Notes under the pieces: model-generated
Told to the model about the DNA's origin: nothing
What the model saw: the letters and a program-made list of their open reading frames with translations, nothing else
Databases searched by the model: none
From: Rosettibacter sp964572725
GTDB taxonomy: Bacteria > Bacteroidota > Ignavibacteria > Ignavibacteriales > Melioribacteraceae
Direction: 5' to 3'
NCBI GenBank assembly: GCA_964572725.1
Contig: CAZNFW010000015.1
Coordinates: 1 to 64,000 of the forward strand
DNA: 64,000 nucleotides
Position numbers and translations under genes: made by a program
Part shown: positions 54,286-63,574 of the stretch, piece after piece
Position numbering within the stretch: the stretch's first letter is position 1
Layout of the letters: each line of letters begins with the position of its first letter

Positions 54286-56553
54286 TTATTCTATTACAAT
54301 TTCATCTGTAAAAATCCAGGCTTTCTCAGGATAACCCGAATGCCATATTGGACATGTTTTAATACTTGTAGCTTTGATTTTTACAAACCTTGTTTTAACA
54401 GGTTTAAATTCGCAAATAAATTCTTTTATGAATGCATACATCGGTGATTCTAATTCTTTTCTTGTTGCTAAGATTGTATTTGGTATTTCAGAAATTGTAT
54501 TGAAATTAATTCCATCTTTTGAAATACTTATTTCAACTTTTTCTGGTAAAAAAATCCATGAAAAAACATTTTGTAGAAATGCAATACTAATTTTTCTTAT
54601 TGTTTGATTTTTTTGGATATCAACAATTACTTCCATGTCATTGCCTTCATAACCTACCCAATTGAAAAGATGATCTTCATCCCCGCGCAAGCCGTCGGTT
54701 AATGATTTTTTCCCGTTCGCTGGATATTTCCAATTAGGCTCAGTAAGAAAAATAACAGGTTTATTTAGTGCAATTGGATTATACATTGTCTTTGAGAGAA
54801 TGTATTTATAACGCTTAACATAAGATTCAGCAGGCAAGCCATGTTCATGGATAAAAACATTTTTTAAGTCTCTAATTGTTTTTTCAAATTCATTAAGTAA
54901 AGTTGTTATTGCAGGATTGATTTGATATTTGTTTTTATATTTTCTGATTACCAGTTTATTATCATCTTTGGCAGTTGCTTTGGCTTGTTCAAGTTCAGCA
55001 TAAATAAGTGGAAGTCTTGCAATTTTTACTCTTTTAAAAAAATCATTCTGGCTTTTAACGGAATATTCAGCTTCATCAAAAATTTTTTTGTATTTATTCA
55101 TAAGTTCGGGGGTTAGAAAATAATTCATCTGCATTACTGGATTGCTGTAAATCCATAAATCATGACCTGATTTTATTAATTCCTTTTGCATTAGGTCTAT
55201 GTATTTTCTTAAGTATTTCCATGCTGGACCGTAATATCCTTGAAGGAAATCATTCATTAAAGAATCTACATTAACATTTGGGTCCCATAGTAACTTTGCA
55301 ATTAAATAAGTTCTTAATTCACCAAATTCTGCAGCACATCGTTTACCGGCTCCCTGCTGAAACATCATTTTTACATTATGTTTCGCAAATAATTGAATAT
55401 TAGGTTGAAGCACCTGAAAATTGGGGAAGGGGCTGATTAAATTTGTAAATTGAACGACATAATCCCATAGAAAAATATTATCTGTGATTTTAGACCACTT
55501 AATTAAATCATTTACAAAACTTGCACTGTTTGAATCGATATCAAGGGGTTTAGTACGAAAACATTCTATTGAACAAAGCATTATATTAACATTTTTTTCT
55601 GGCTTTAAATTTTTTGGCGGTTTTCTACTGTATTGATAAGCTAATGTAGAGATTATTTTATCTGGAAATTCTCTTGCAATTTTGTTTACAAAATTTATTA
55701 TAGAACCAGAAGGCGAACCTTCTTGCACGTCAATTTTGCTGCATTCTGGACATTGGCAGAAAGAGTAATTATCATTTTGCGATACAGACCAAATTTTTGC
55801 TTTCGGATTTTCTGCCATTCTTTTTCTTAGTTCATCAATAACAATCTTTAATACATCAGGATTACTTAAACATAATTGTTCGCGCACTCGTATATTACCA
55901 CGCAGAGCAAAATATTCCGGGTGTGAATCAAAATATTTATCTGGTGGAACTAATGTTTGAAATGTATGAACAAACAACCCCCATTGTTTCTTATCATTAG
56001 AATCAACCAGTTTGTGCCACCTGCAATATGTATCGTTTGTTGTCTCATAATAATAAATATCTCTGTATTCAAACACAGGATTTTCCAGAATATTTATTTG
56101 TGGCAGTATAATTGTTTTTTGATGTGGAATTATTTGAACAGAAGCAGAGTACATACTACAATGAAGATATTTTTCTAAAAATGAATAAACAGCATTAAGT
56201 GTTCCTTTCTCTTTCCCTCCAATAAAATATATTTTTTCACATTCAGTTTTTATGATAAAACCATCATACTTAATAATAGAATCATCAATGTTAAGTGAGC
56301 GTTTATTTTTACCAATAATAACTTCTTTTGAAGAAAAAGGTTCATCATCATTTTTAATTGGTAAAACAACTCCAGAAATTTTTTTAATATAGTTTCTTAG
56401 TTCGAATGCTGCTAAAGAATCCCATTTAGAAGCAAATTTTGAAATAATAATTTTATAATCACTTTTTCCGTTAATCGTTAGAAAAATCTTTTCAGATTCA
56501 GCATTTATTAATGTGAAAGAAAAAATAAAGATGAAAATAAGTTTATATATCAT
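54286..56553 (-). CDS. GH163-like (DUF4838) endo-beta-N-acetylglucosaminidase
   Basis: The 755-residue protein has a signal peptide (to about Ala18) and an N-terminal GH20b-like domain ('AAFELRNYIKKISGVVLPI', 'GTLNAVYSFLEKYLHCSMY'). The DUF4838 core follows: 'VFEYRDIYYYETTNDTYCRW', 'SVSQNDNYSFCQCPECSKID', 'FQQGAGKRCAAEFGELRTYL' and 'LQGYYGPAWKYLRKYIDL'. DUF4838 proteins include GH163, whose Bacteroides member is an endo-beta-GlcNAcase that releases complex N-glycans from glycoproteins. The final ~140 residues form the module shared with GH29 and GH20. It would be the enzyme that frees the glycan. No catalytic residue is assigned here. Confidence 0.82.
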   Translation of the reverse strand: MIYKLIFIFIFSFTLINAESEKIFLTINGKSDYKIIISKFASKWDSLAAFELRNYIKKISGVVLPIKNDDEPFSSKEVIIGKNKRSLNIDDSIIKYDGFIIKTECEKIYFIGGKEKGTLNAVYSFLEKYLHCSMYSASVQIIPHQKTIILPQINILENPVFEYRDIYYYETTNDTYCRWHKLVDSNDKKQWGLFVHTFQTLVPPDKYFDSHPEYFALRGNIRVREQLCLSNPDVLKIVIDELRKRMAENPKAKIWSVSQNDNYSFCQCPECSKIDVQEGSPSGSIINFVNKIAREFPDKIISTLAYQYSRKPPKNLKPEKNVNIMLCSIECFRTKPLDIDSNSASFVNDLIKWSKITDNIFLWDYVVQFTNLISPFPNFQVLQPNIQLFAKHNVKMMFQQGAGKRCAAEFGELRTYLIAKLLWDPNVNVDSLMNDFLQGYYGPAWKYLRKYIDLMQKELIKSGHDLWIYSNPVMQMNYFLTPELMNKYKKIFDEAEYSVKSQNDFFKRVKIARLPLIYAELEQAKATAKDDNKLVIRKYKNKYQINPAITTLLNEFEKTIRDLKNVFIHEHGLPAESYVKRYKYILSKTMYNPIALNKPVIFLTEPNWKYPANGKKSLTDGLRGDEDHLFNWVGYEGNDMEVIVDIQKNQTIRKISIAFLQNVFSWIFLPEKVEISISKDGINFNTISEIPNTILATRKELESPMYAFIKEFICEFKPVKTRFVKIKATSIKTCPIWHSGYPEKAWIFTDEIVIE

Positions 56554-56571
56554 AAGAATTTTTCTTTGATT

Positions 56572-58824
56572 TTATTCAACAATAATTTCATCAATAAATA
56601 ACCATGTTTTATCGCCAGCAGCTGGATGCCATTCTGGGCATTGTTTAATGTTTTCTGCAAAAACTCTTATATATCTTGCTTTTTCTTTACTGAATTGTGC
56701 TGTAAAATCTTTTGTTAGTATTTCAGATGTTTTTTGAGATATATCATTAACAATTACTTTTTTATTATCAAAATTAATCTTGTCTTTTGATAATGCAATT
56801 TCTACTTTATTTGGTAAAAATATCCATGAGTTTACAGCCAGATAAAATCTTGGAGAAACTTTAGAAATTTCTTTTTCTGAGCCTAAATCAATTATTACAT
56901 CAAAGTCTTTGCCTTCAATACCCTGCCATAGACCATCGTGAAAATCATTTGTGCCTCTTATTCCATCAATAAGTGTTATATCACCATTGGCTCTGTACCT
57001 TGGCTCGTAATTATTTATATAAGTTACTTTTCCTTTTAATGCTTTGTGGAATACAAAAGAGAATTCAATTTTCTTATTAATAAAATGATTATCAATAAAG
57101 CCGCCAACAATTACTTTAGCGGATTTATCAATCAAAATAGGTTTTTCATAAATCGAAGAATTTGAATCCAATTTATTTCCATTTGTTGTAAATCTAATTA
57201 CAAGATTTTTTTGATGGGGAGTAAGTGTAAGAATGAACTGATTATTGATTTCATCGTAATCAATTTTATATGTAATAATTTTAGATTCTCTGCCATACTT
57301 TATGCTTAATGCATTGAGGTCTGAATAAGTTTGCTGAACTCTGTTGTAGAAATCATCATAGTTTTTATTTTGTGGAAAAGCCCAGAAAACTTCTGACAGA
57401 GCTAGTAATCTGGGGAAGAGTTTGCTGTCAACAGTTTCTTGAGGAGCGTATTCTGTCCATAAATTTGCTTCACCGCCAAGAATGAATTTTTTTTCTTCAT
57501 CATTTAATTCTTCAGGGATTGGTTCAAAAGAATAAACGGTTTTAAGGTCTACATTATCAGGTTCATAATTAAGGTAAGTGTAAAAAGTAGGTGAGCAAAT
57601 TGTGAAATGTTTTTGTCTTGCTGCCTGTATAGCACCCTCATAACCTCGCCATGATTGAACAATAGCTCCCTTAGCAAGACCGCCTTCAAGTATTTCGTCC
57701 CATCCAATTGCTTTTTTGTTTTTTGATTCAAGATAATTAACTATTCTTTGAATGAAATAACTTTGTAGTTCATGTTCATCTTTTAAACCTTCCTGTTTAA
57801 TACGTGCTTGACATTTTGGACAGGCTTTCCATCTGTCTTTTAATACTTCATCTCCGCCAATATGAATGTATTCACTTGGGAATAAATTTATTACTTCATC
57901 AAGAATATCCTGAAGAAAATAAAAAGTAGAATCTCTACCAGCACAATATACATCTTTCATTACACCCCAAAGATTTGTAACTTCGAAAGGTCCACCAGTA
58001 CAGGAATTTTCTGGATATGCAGCCAGCGAAGCAAGACAATGACCAGGCATTTCAATTTCTGGAACAACATTTATAAATCTGCTTTTTGCATATTCAACAA
58101 TTTCTTTAATATCATCTTGAGTATAAAAACCGCCGTAGATAGAATCATTTGATTCTTTTCGCCATGCTCCTATCTGAGTTAATTTAGGATATTTTTTTAT
58201 TTCAATTCTCCATCCCTGATCATCGGTTAGATGCCAGTGAAGAGTATTGAATTTATAATATGCAAGTATATCAATATATCTTTTAATAAAATCTTTAGTC
58301 ATAAAATGGCGGCTGCAGTCTAAATTGAGTCCACGCCATTTAAATCTTGGTTTATCTTCAATAGTGCAGCATTGTAAATTGACAGGTGAGCCTTTTTTGC
58401 TCGATTTAATTTCTGGTGGAATTAATTGAAAAATTGTTTGTAAACCTCTAAATAATCCCGTAGTTGAATTAGCAGTCAGCTTGATATAATTTTTTGTGAT
58501 ACTGAGCTGATATGCCTCATCGTTATTTATTTCAAATGATTTGTCTAATTCAAAAATAATTTGACTATTAGATTTTGCTTTCTTTTTTGTATTAGATGAT
58601 ACAAGTTGAATTCCTGTAAATTCTTTTATCTTTTCTATAAAATAAGATTTAATAAAATCATCTTCGCAGATAAGAATAGTTTCTGAAGTCAATAAAAATG
58701 AACCGTTTTTTATTTCAACTTTTTCAGGATAAGGAATTAAATGCAGTTGGATTTGAGAAGCATCAACCTTTAATTGTTGAGTAATAAAAAATAATATGAA
58801 TGTAAATAAAGTTAAAAATTTCAT
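56572..58824 (-). CDS. GH20 beta-N-acetylhexosaminidase, secreted
   Basis: The 750-residue protein has a signal peptide (cleavage near residue 22), a GH20b domain and the GH20 barrel: 'WRGLNLDCSRHFMTKDFIKR', 'LHWHLTDDQGWRIEIKKYPK', 'EIEMPGHCLASLAAYP', 'EYIHIGGDEVLKDRWKACPK' (catalytic Asp-Glu) and 'AIGWDEILEGGL'. A chitobiase-type C domain precedes the shared module at the end ('GIRGTNDFHDGLWQGIEGKD' to 'KTWLFIDEIIVE'). It removes terminal beta-GlcNAc or GalNAc, such as the antennae of complex N-glycans. First gene of the minus-strand operon of four. Confidence 0.94.
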   Translation of the reverse strand: MKFLTLFTFILFFITQQLKVDASQIQLHLIPYPEKVEIKNGSFLLTSETILICEDDFIKSYFIEKIKEFTGIQLVSSNTKKKAKSNSQIIFELDKSFEINNDEAYQLSITKNYIKLTANSTTGLFRGLQTIFQLIPPEIKSSKKGSPVNLQCCTIEDKPRFKWRGLNLDCSRHFMTKDFIKRYIDILAYYKFNTLHWHLTDDQGWRIEIKKYPKLTQIGAWRKESNDSIYGGFYTQDDIKEIVEYAKSRFINVVPEIEMPGHCLASLAAYPENSCTGGPFEVTNLWGVMKDVYCAGRDSTFYFLQDILDEVINLFPSEYIHIGGDEVLKDRWKACPKCQARIKQEGLKDEHELQSYFIQRIVNYLESKNKKAIGWDEILEGGLAKGAIVQSWRGYEGAIQAARQKHFTICSPTFYTYLNYEPDNVDLKTVYSFEPIPEELNDEEKKFILGGEANLWTEYAPQETVDSKLFPRLLALSEVFWAFPQNKNYDDFYNRVQQTYSDLNALSIKYGRESKIITYKIDYDEINNQFILTLTPHQKNLVIRFTTNGNKLDSNSSIYEKPILIDKSAKVIVGGFIDNHFINKKIEFSFVFHKALKGKVTYINNYEPRYRANGDITLIDGIRGTNDFHDGLWQGIEGKDFDVIIDLGSEKEISKVSPRFYLAVNSWIFLPNKVEIALSKDKINFDNKKVIVNDISQKTSEILTKDFTAQFSKEKARYIRVFAENIKQCPEWHPAAGDKTWLFIDEIIVE

Positions 58825-59112
58825 GTTTTTTAACCCTTATGTATATTTTTAATAAAAATAATCTTAAGAAATTTATCAATTAAATAATAAAAAAACATAA
58901 AAATTTCTTTGATATTTTGCATAAAATTCTTTAGAATAGTTGTTATAAAAATATAGTATTTTTTAGTAAAATAAAAACATAATAATTTTCGAATCAAATT
59001 TTGATATAATAGATTAGAATTTATCAGTCCAAATTAGTTTTAATTAAAATTAATTTTACCTTTTTAAAAATTAAGTTTTAACTCAATAACATAGTTCTCA
59101 ATAATACAGCAG

Positions 59113-61053
59113 GTGTTTATGGACATAACATTTATAGAATTAATTATTGTAGCCATTTTTTTAAGTATTCTGTTTTATGGAGTATATCTTGGAAAAAAAT
59201 ATTTAAAAAGTGTTGCTGATTTTTTATCAGCTGGCAGATCTGCTGGCAGATATATGATAACTGTTTCACAGGGGATGGCCGCAATTGGTGCTATAACAAT
59301 TGTTGGGCAGTGGGAGATGAATTATGTAGCTGGTTTTTGTTTACGCTGGTGGGAATTTTTTATGGCTGTTGTGCTATTAATAATTACAGTAACAGGTTGG
59401 GTTATTTATCGGTTCAGACAAACTCGAGCTCTAACTGTTGCACAATTTCTCGAAATGCGATACAGCAGAAATTTTAGAATTTTTGCAGGTATACTTGCTT
59501 TCATTTCAGGTTTATTAAACTTTGGAATTTTTCCTGCTGTAAGTGCACAATTTATAATTTATTATTGCGGTTTGCCTCTCTCTGTAAACATTTTTGGCTT
59601 GAATATATCAACTTATCCATTGGTAATGATTGGGTTCTTAAGTATATCTTTATACTTTGTTTTTGCTGGTGGACAAATTTCCATTATCATTACTGAATTT
59701 ATACAGGGAGTTTTATCTAATATTACATTTCTTGCAATAATTGCTTTTTGCCTTATTGTTGTAAGCTGGAATCAAATTTCAGAAGCCGTTAGTACTGTTC
59801 CTGAAAATGCTTCTTTAATTAATCCCTATAAAACAAGTGAGGTGCCAGATTTTAATTTCTGGTATTTCTTAATAAATGTTGTAGGTGTTATTTATGGTAA
59901 AATGTCATGGCAAGGTTCACAGGGATTTTATTCATCTGCTAAAAGTGCACATGAAGCTAAAATGGGAGAAGTTTTAGGAAATTTAAGAGATATACCAAAA
60001 TGGTTATTTCTTGTTTTTATCCCAGTAGTTGCTTTTACAATTTTACATCATGTTAACTTCCAGTCAGTTACTGATAATGTTAATCAAACATTATCCACAA
60101 TAAATAATGAAGCTGTAAGAAATCAATTAAGAGTTCCACTTGTTCTTTCAAAAATTCTCCCTGTTTATTTAAGAGGTGCTTTACTTGCAGTTATGATTAT
60201 GGCTACAATTGGGACTCATAGTTCTTATATGCATTCATGGGGAAGCATTTTTATTCAGGATGTATTAATGCCTTTCAAAAAAATAACTTTTACTCCAGAA
60301 CAACATATTAAAGTTTTACGATTATCAATTTTAGGTGTTTGTTTATTTATTTTCTTTTTCAGCTTAGTATTTCCAATGACTGATTATATATTTTTATACT
60401 TTGCCATAACAGCAGCAATATTTGTTGGCGGTTCTGGTGCTGTAATTATTGGAGGTTTATACTGGAAAAGAGGGACTACAGCTGCAGCGTGGTCTGCTTT
60501 AATAATTGGTTCTGTCACAGCAGTTACCGGAATTATACTTCAACAAATTTATCCAAACTTTCCTATAAATGGTCAATATTTTTGGGCTATTGCTATGGGC
60601 TTATCTTCTCTTGTTTATATTTTAGTTTCATTACTTGGCAAGAAAAATGAATTTAATATGGATAAAATGCTTCATCGCGGTAAATATGCGATAAAAGAAG
60701 AAACAATCATCGTAAACGAGGTTCCTCTAAAGGGATGGAAAATGCTTGGAATTGGGAAAGAATTTACTAAGGGTGACAAAATTATCTATTTGATTTCATA
60801 TATATGGACTTTTATCTGGGTGGCAATTTTTATCATAGGAACAGTTTTAAATCTTGTTAATGATGTCTCGGATTCTGCATGGATGACTTTCTGGAGATAC
60901 TATGTTATCATTAACCTTATTGTTTCCTTTATGATTATTATCTGGTTTTCGGTTGGAGGACTTAAAGATTTTAAGGATATGCTAAATCGATTGAAAAATA
61001 TGGTAAGAGACCATCAAGATGATGGAACAGTAAGAACTGATTTTAAAAATTAA
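59113..61053 (+). CDS. Sodium:solute symporter (SSS family)
   Basis: The 646-residue protein has about fourteen membrane segments and the SSS core: 'ADFLSAGRSAGRYMITVSQG', 'AAIGAITIVGQWEMNYVAG', 'QTRALTVAQFLEMRYSRNFR' and 'ATIGTHSSYMHSWGSIFIQD', the latter at the usual sodium-site helix. It is probably a sugar or organic solute carrier. It is divergent from the GH20 operon across ~290 bases that must hold both promoters, and heads a plus-strand unit with an esterase-like protein and GH92. Mannose or a sugar released by GH92 is a reasonable but unproven substrate. Confidence 0.88.
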   Translation: MFMDITFIELIIVAIFLSILFYGVYLGKKYLKSVADFLSAGRSAGRYMITVSQGMAAIGAITIVGQWEMNYVAGFCLRWWEFFMAVVLLIITVTGWVIYRFRQTRALTVAQFLEMRYSRNFRIFAGILAFISGLLNFGIFPAVSAQFIIYYCGLPLSVNIFGLNISTYPLVMIGFLSISLYFVFAGGQISIIITEFIQGVLSNITFLAIIAFCLIVVSWNQISEAVSTVPENASLINPYKTSEVPDFNFWYFLINVVGVIYGKMSWQGSQGFYSSAKSAHEAKMGEVLGNLRDIPKWLFLVFIPVVAFTILHHVNFQSVTDNVNQTLSTINNEAVRNQLRVPLVLSKILPVYLRGALLAVMIMATIGTHSSYMHSWGSIFIQDVLMPFKKITFTPEQHIKVLRLSILGVCLFIFFFSLVFPMTDYIFLYFAITAAIFVGGSGAVIIGGLYWKRGTTAAAWSALIIGSVTAVTGIILQQIYPNFPINGQYFWAIAMGLSSLVYILVSLLGKKNEFNMDKMLHRGKYAIKEETIIVNEVPLKGWKMLGIGKEFTKGDKIIYLISYIWTFIWVAIFIIGTVLNLVNDVSDSAWMTFWRYYVIINLIVSFMIIIWFSVGGLKDFKDMLNRLKNMVRDHQDDGTVRTDFKN

Positions 61054-61068
61054 ATTAGGGTAATAATT

Positions 61069-63567
61069 ATGAAAACAAAAATTAGAATCATATTTCTTTT
61101 CTTAATTGTCATTTTTATGAATTCGCTTTCAGGTGCGGCTGATACTTTGGTAATTAAGAAAGGATTAATGATTAAACTGCCATTTTCAAGGAGTAATGTG
61201 ATAGCACCTAATCCAATTACATCACAAATAGAATGGGGCAAATGGAAAACTCCGCAAGTAGGTGATGAAATCAAAATTAAAAACGGTGAATCATCTAAAT
61301 GGCAGGAAATTGTTGCAGATAACTCAGGATGGTTTAAAGATGAAGCACTAAGAAATGCATTTATATTCTTGGAATATAATTCAGATAAAGAACAAATAAT
61401 TCTGCTCGAAGCTATGGGACATGAAAATGTTTATGTTAATGGTGTAATTCGTTCTGGTAATCCTTATCGATTTAAAGATACATACGAAGATTGGGAGCCA
61501 AGATTTGATTATTCTTTAATTCCTATTCAACTTAAGAAAGGGAAAAATGAATTTTTATTCGAATGTAACAGAGGTGTATTAAAAACAAAATTACATTTTA
61601 ATATTCCTGAATTAATTTTTAATGAATATGATTTAACCCTGCCTGATATTTTGATAAATGAAAAAGTTAATCTTTTTGGTGCAATCCCAATAATTAATGC
61701 TTCGGAAAAAATATATAAAAATTTGTCACTTAAAGTCACTTCACAAAATTCTAATCCTGTTTATTCATCAATAGCAGTTATAAATCCTTTATCAATTTAT
61801 AAAACACCTTTTCAAATAGTGCTGCCTCCACAAAATCAAAAAGGTGAAATTGAATTAAAACTATTTTTAGTTGAAAAACAAAATGACAATGAAAAAGTAT
61901 TAGCTGAAACAAAAATTAAATTAAGAGTATTATCGCCCGAGGATACTCACAAAGAAACTTTCATAAGTAAGCTTGATGGAAGTGTTCAGTACTATGCAGT
62001 AAATCCACCGGAAAATTTGAAAACTAAGCCAGCTTTATTTTTGAGTTTACATGGTGCTGGTGTGGAAGCTATTAATCAGGCAAATTCTTATGGACATAAA
62101 AATTGGGGATTTGTAGTGGCTCCGACAAATCGCAGACCTTACGGATTCAACTGGGAAAATTGGGGAAGAATTGATGCTCTCGAAGTTTTAGACATCGCAA
62201 TGAAAAAATTTAAAATTGATGAAAACAGAGTTTATTTGACTGGCCATTCGATGGGAGGGCATGGAACATGGCATCTTGGAATTAATTATCCAGATAAATT
62301 TGCTGCTATTGGTCCAAGTGCTGGATGGATAAGTATCTGGTCATACAGAATTAAAAGTCTGGTTGATACAACAAAGGTTAAGGAAATGTTGTTAAGATCA
62401 GCACGTCAAAGTGACACATATAAATTTGCCGGAAATCTTAGTCAAAATGGAATTTATATCATTCATGGTGATGCTGATGATAATGTTCCAATTTCACAAG
62501 CACAATCTATGGTAGATGTGCTGTCGAAATTTCATAAAGATTTTCAATTTCATATAGAAAAAGGAGCTGGACATTGGTGGGATAATTCTGATGAAAGCGG
62601 TGCCGATTGTGTTGACTGGCTTCCGATGTTCGATTTCTTTTCACGTCATTCTATTCCTTCAAAAGAAAGAGTAAAATCAATTAATTATGTAACATCCAAT
62701 CTGGCTGTTTCTCATAAAAATAATTGGATTGAAATTATTAACCAGAAAATTCAACAAGATGAGAGCAGAATTGATATAAAACTTGAATATGGCAAGAGAA
62801 AGTTTATAGGTACAACAAAAAATATTGAAATATTAGGTCTTGATGTTTCAATGTTATCAGATGATAAAACATTTTCAGTTGAACTTGATAATCAACTCAT
62901 TAAAGATATAAAAGTGCCTTCATCAAGAAAAATTTATTTAAGAAATCAGAATAATAAATGGATGCTTTGTGAAGAGCCTTCAAAGAAAAATAAAAATCCT
63001 GAACGATGTGGTAATATTAGAGAGATTTTAAATAATGATGTAATTTTTGTTTATGGTACACATGGTAATAAAGAAGAAAATAAATGGGCGTATGAAAAAG
63101 CAAGATATGATGCAGAAAAACTCTGGTATCAAGGAAATGCTTCAATTGAATTAATTAAAGATGACGATTTTAACCCAGCTCAATATAAAGATAGAAATGT
63201 TGTTTTGTTTGGAAATGCAAATACCAATTCGGCATGGAAACTTTTATTTGATGATAGTCCTATTCAAGTAATGAATGGTAAAATAAAAATTGGGAACAAA
63301 GAATATAAAGGAAAAAACTTTGCTTGTTTGTTTATTCGTCCTCGAAAAGACAGTGATATTGCAAGTGTTGCTGCAATTTCTGGTACAGGAATTAAAGGTA
63401 TGAGAATTTCAAATTTTGCTTCTTATCACCATCCATATATAAATCTTCCAGATGTTGTCATATATGATGATAATATTGTAAATTCTGATGACGAAGGAGT
63501 TAAATTTATTGGGTATTTTGGCAATGATTGGAAATTGGAAAGTGGTGAATTCATAAATAAATTTTAG
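61069..63567 (+). CDS. Secreted alpha/beta hydrolase (esterase or peptidase-like)
   Basis: The 832-residue protein has a signal peptide (cleavage near Ala23). An N-terminal beta domain (to ~residue 300) is followed by an alpha/beta hydrolase with oxyanion region 'ALFLSLHGAGVEAINQANSY', nucleophile elbow 'VYLTGHSMGGHGTWHLGI' (GHSMG), 'YIIHGDADDNVPISQAQSM' with the acidic residue, and 'GAGHWWDNSDE' with the catalytic His. A C-terminal ~290-residue part is unassigned. Such proteins serve as carbohydrate esterases or dipeptidyl peptidase-like enzymes. In this locus, removing acyl groups or processing glycopeptides would fit. Ends with TAG seven bases before GH92. Confidence 0.75.
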   Translation: MKTKIRIIFLFLIVIFMNSLSGAADTLVIKKGLMIKLPFSRSNVIAPNPITSQIEWGKWKTPQVGDEIKIKNGESSKWQEIVADNSGWFKDEALRNAFIFLEYNSDKEQIILLEAMGHENVYVNGVIRSGNPYRFKDTYEDWEPRFDYSLIPIQLKKGKNEFLFECNRGVLKTKLHFNIPELIFNEYDLTLPDILINEKVNLFGAIPIINASEKIYKNLSLKVTSQNSNPVYSSIAVINPLSIYKTPFQIVLPPQNQKGEIELKLFLVEKQNDNEKVLAETKIKLRVLSPEDTHKETFISKLDGSVQYYAVNPPENLKTKPALFLSLHGAGVEAINQANSYGHKNWGFVVAPTNRRPYGFNWENWGRIDALEVLDIAMKKFKIDENRVYLTGHSMGGHGTWHLGINYPDKFAAIGPSAGWISIWSYRIKSLVDTTKVKEMLLRSARQSDTYKFAGNLSQNGIYIIHGDADDNVPISQAQSMVDVLSKFHKDFQFHIEKGAGHWWDNSDESGADCVDWLPMFDFFSRHSIPSKERVKSINYVTSNLAVSHKNNWIEIINQKIQQDESRIDIKLEYGKRKFIGTTKNIEILGLDVSMLSDDKTFSVELDNQLIKDIKVPSSRKIYLRNQNNKWMLCEEPSKKNKNPERCGNIREILNNDVIFVYGTHGNKEENKWAYEKARYDAEKLWYQGNASIELIKDDDFNPAQYKDRNVVLFGNANTNSAWKLLFDDSPIQVMNGKIKIGNKEYKGKNFACLFIRPRKDSDIASVAAISGTGIKGMRISNFASYHHPYINLPDVVIYDDNIVNSDDEGVKFIGYFGNDWKLESGEFINKF

Positions 63568-63574
63568 GAATATT

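Noticed and set aside
54286..56553. GH67 alpha-glucuronidase
   Set aside because: The N-terminal domain resembles GH67/GH20b, but the central DUF4838 segments and neighbours fit GH163 better.
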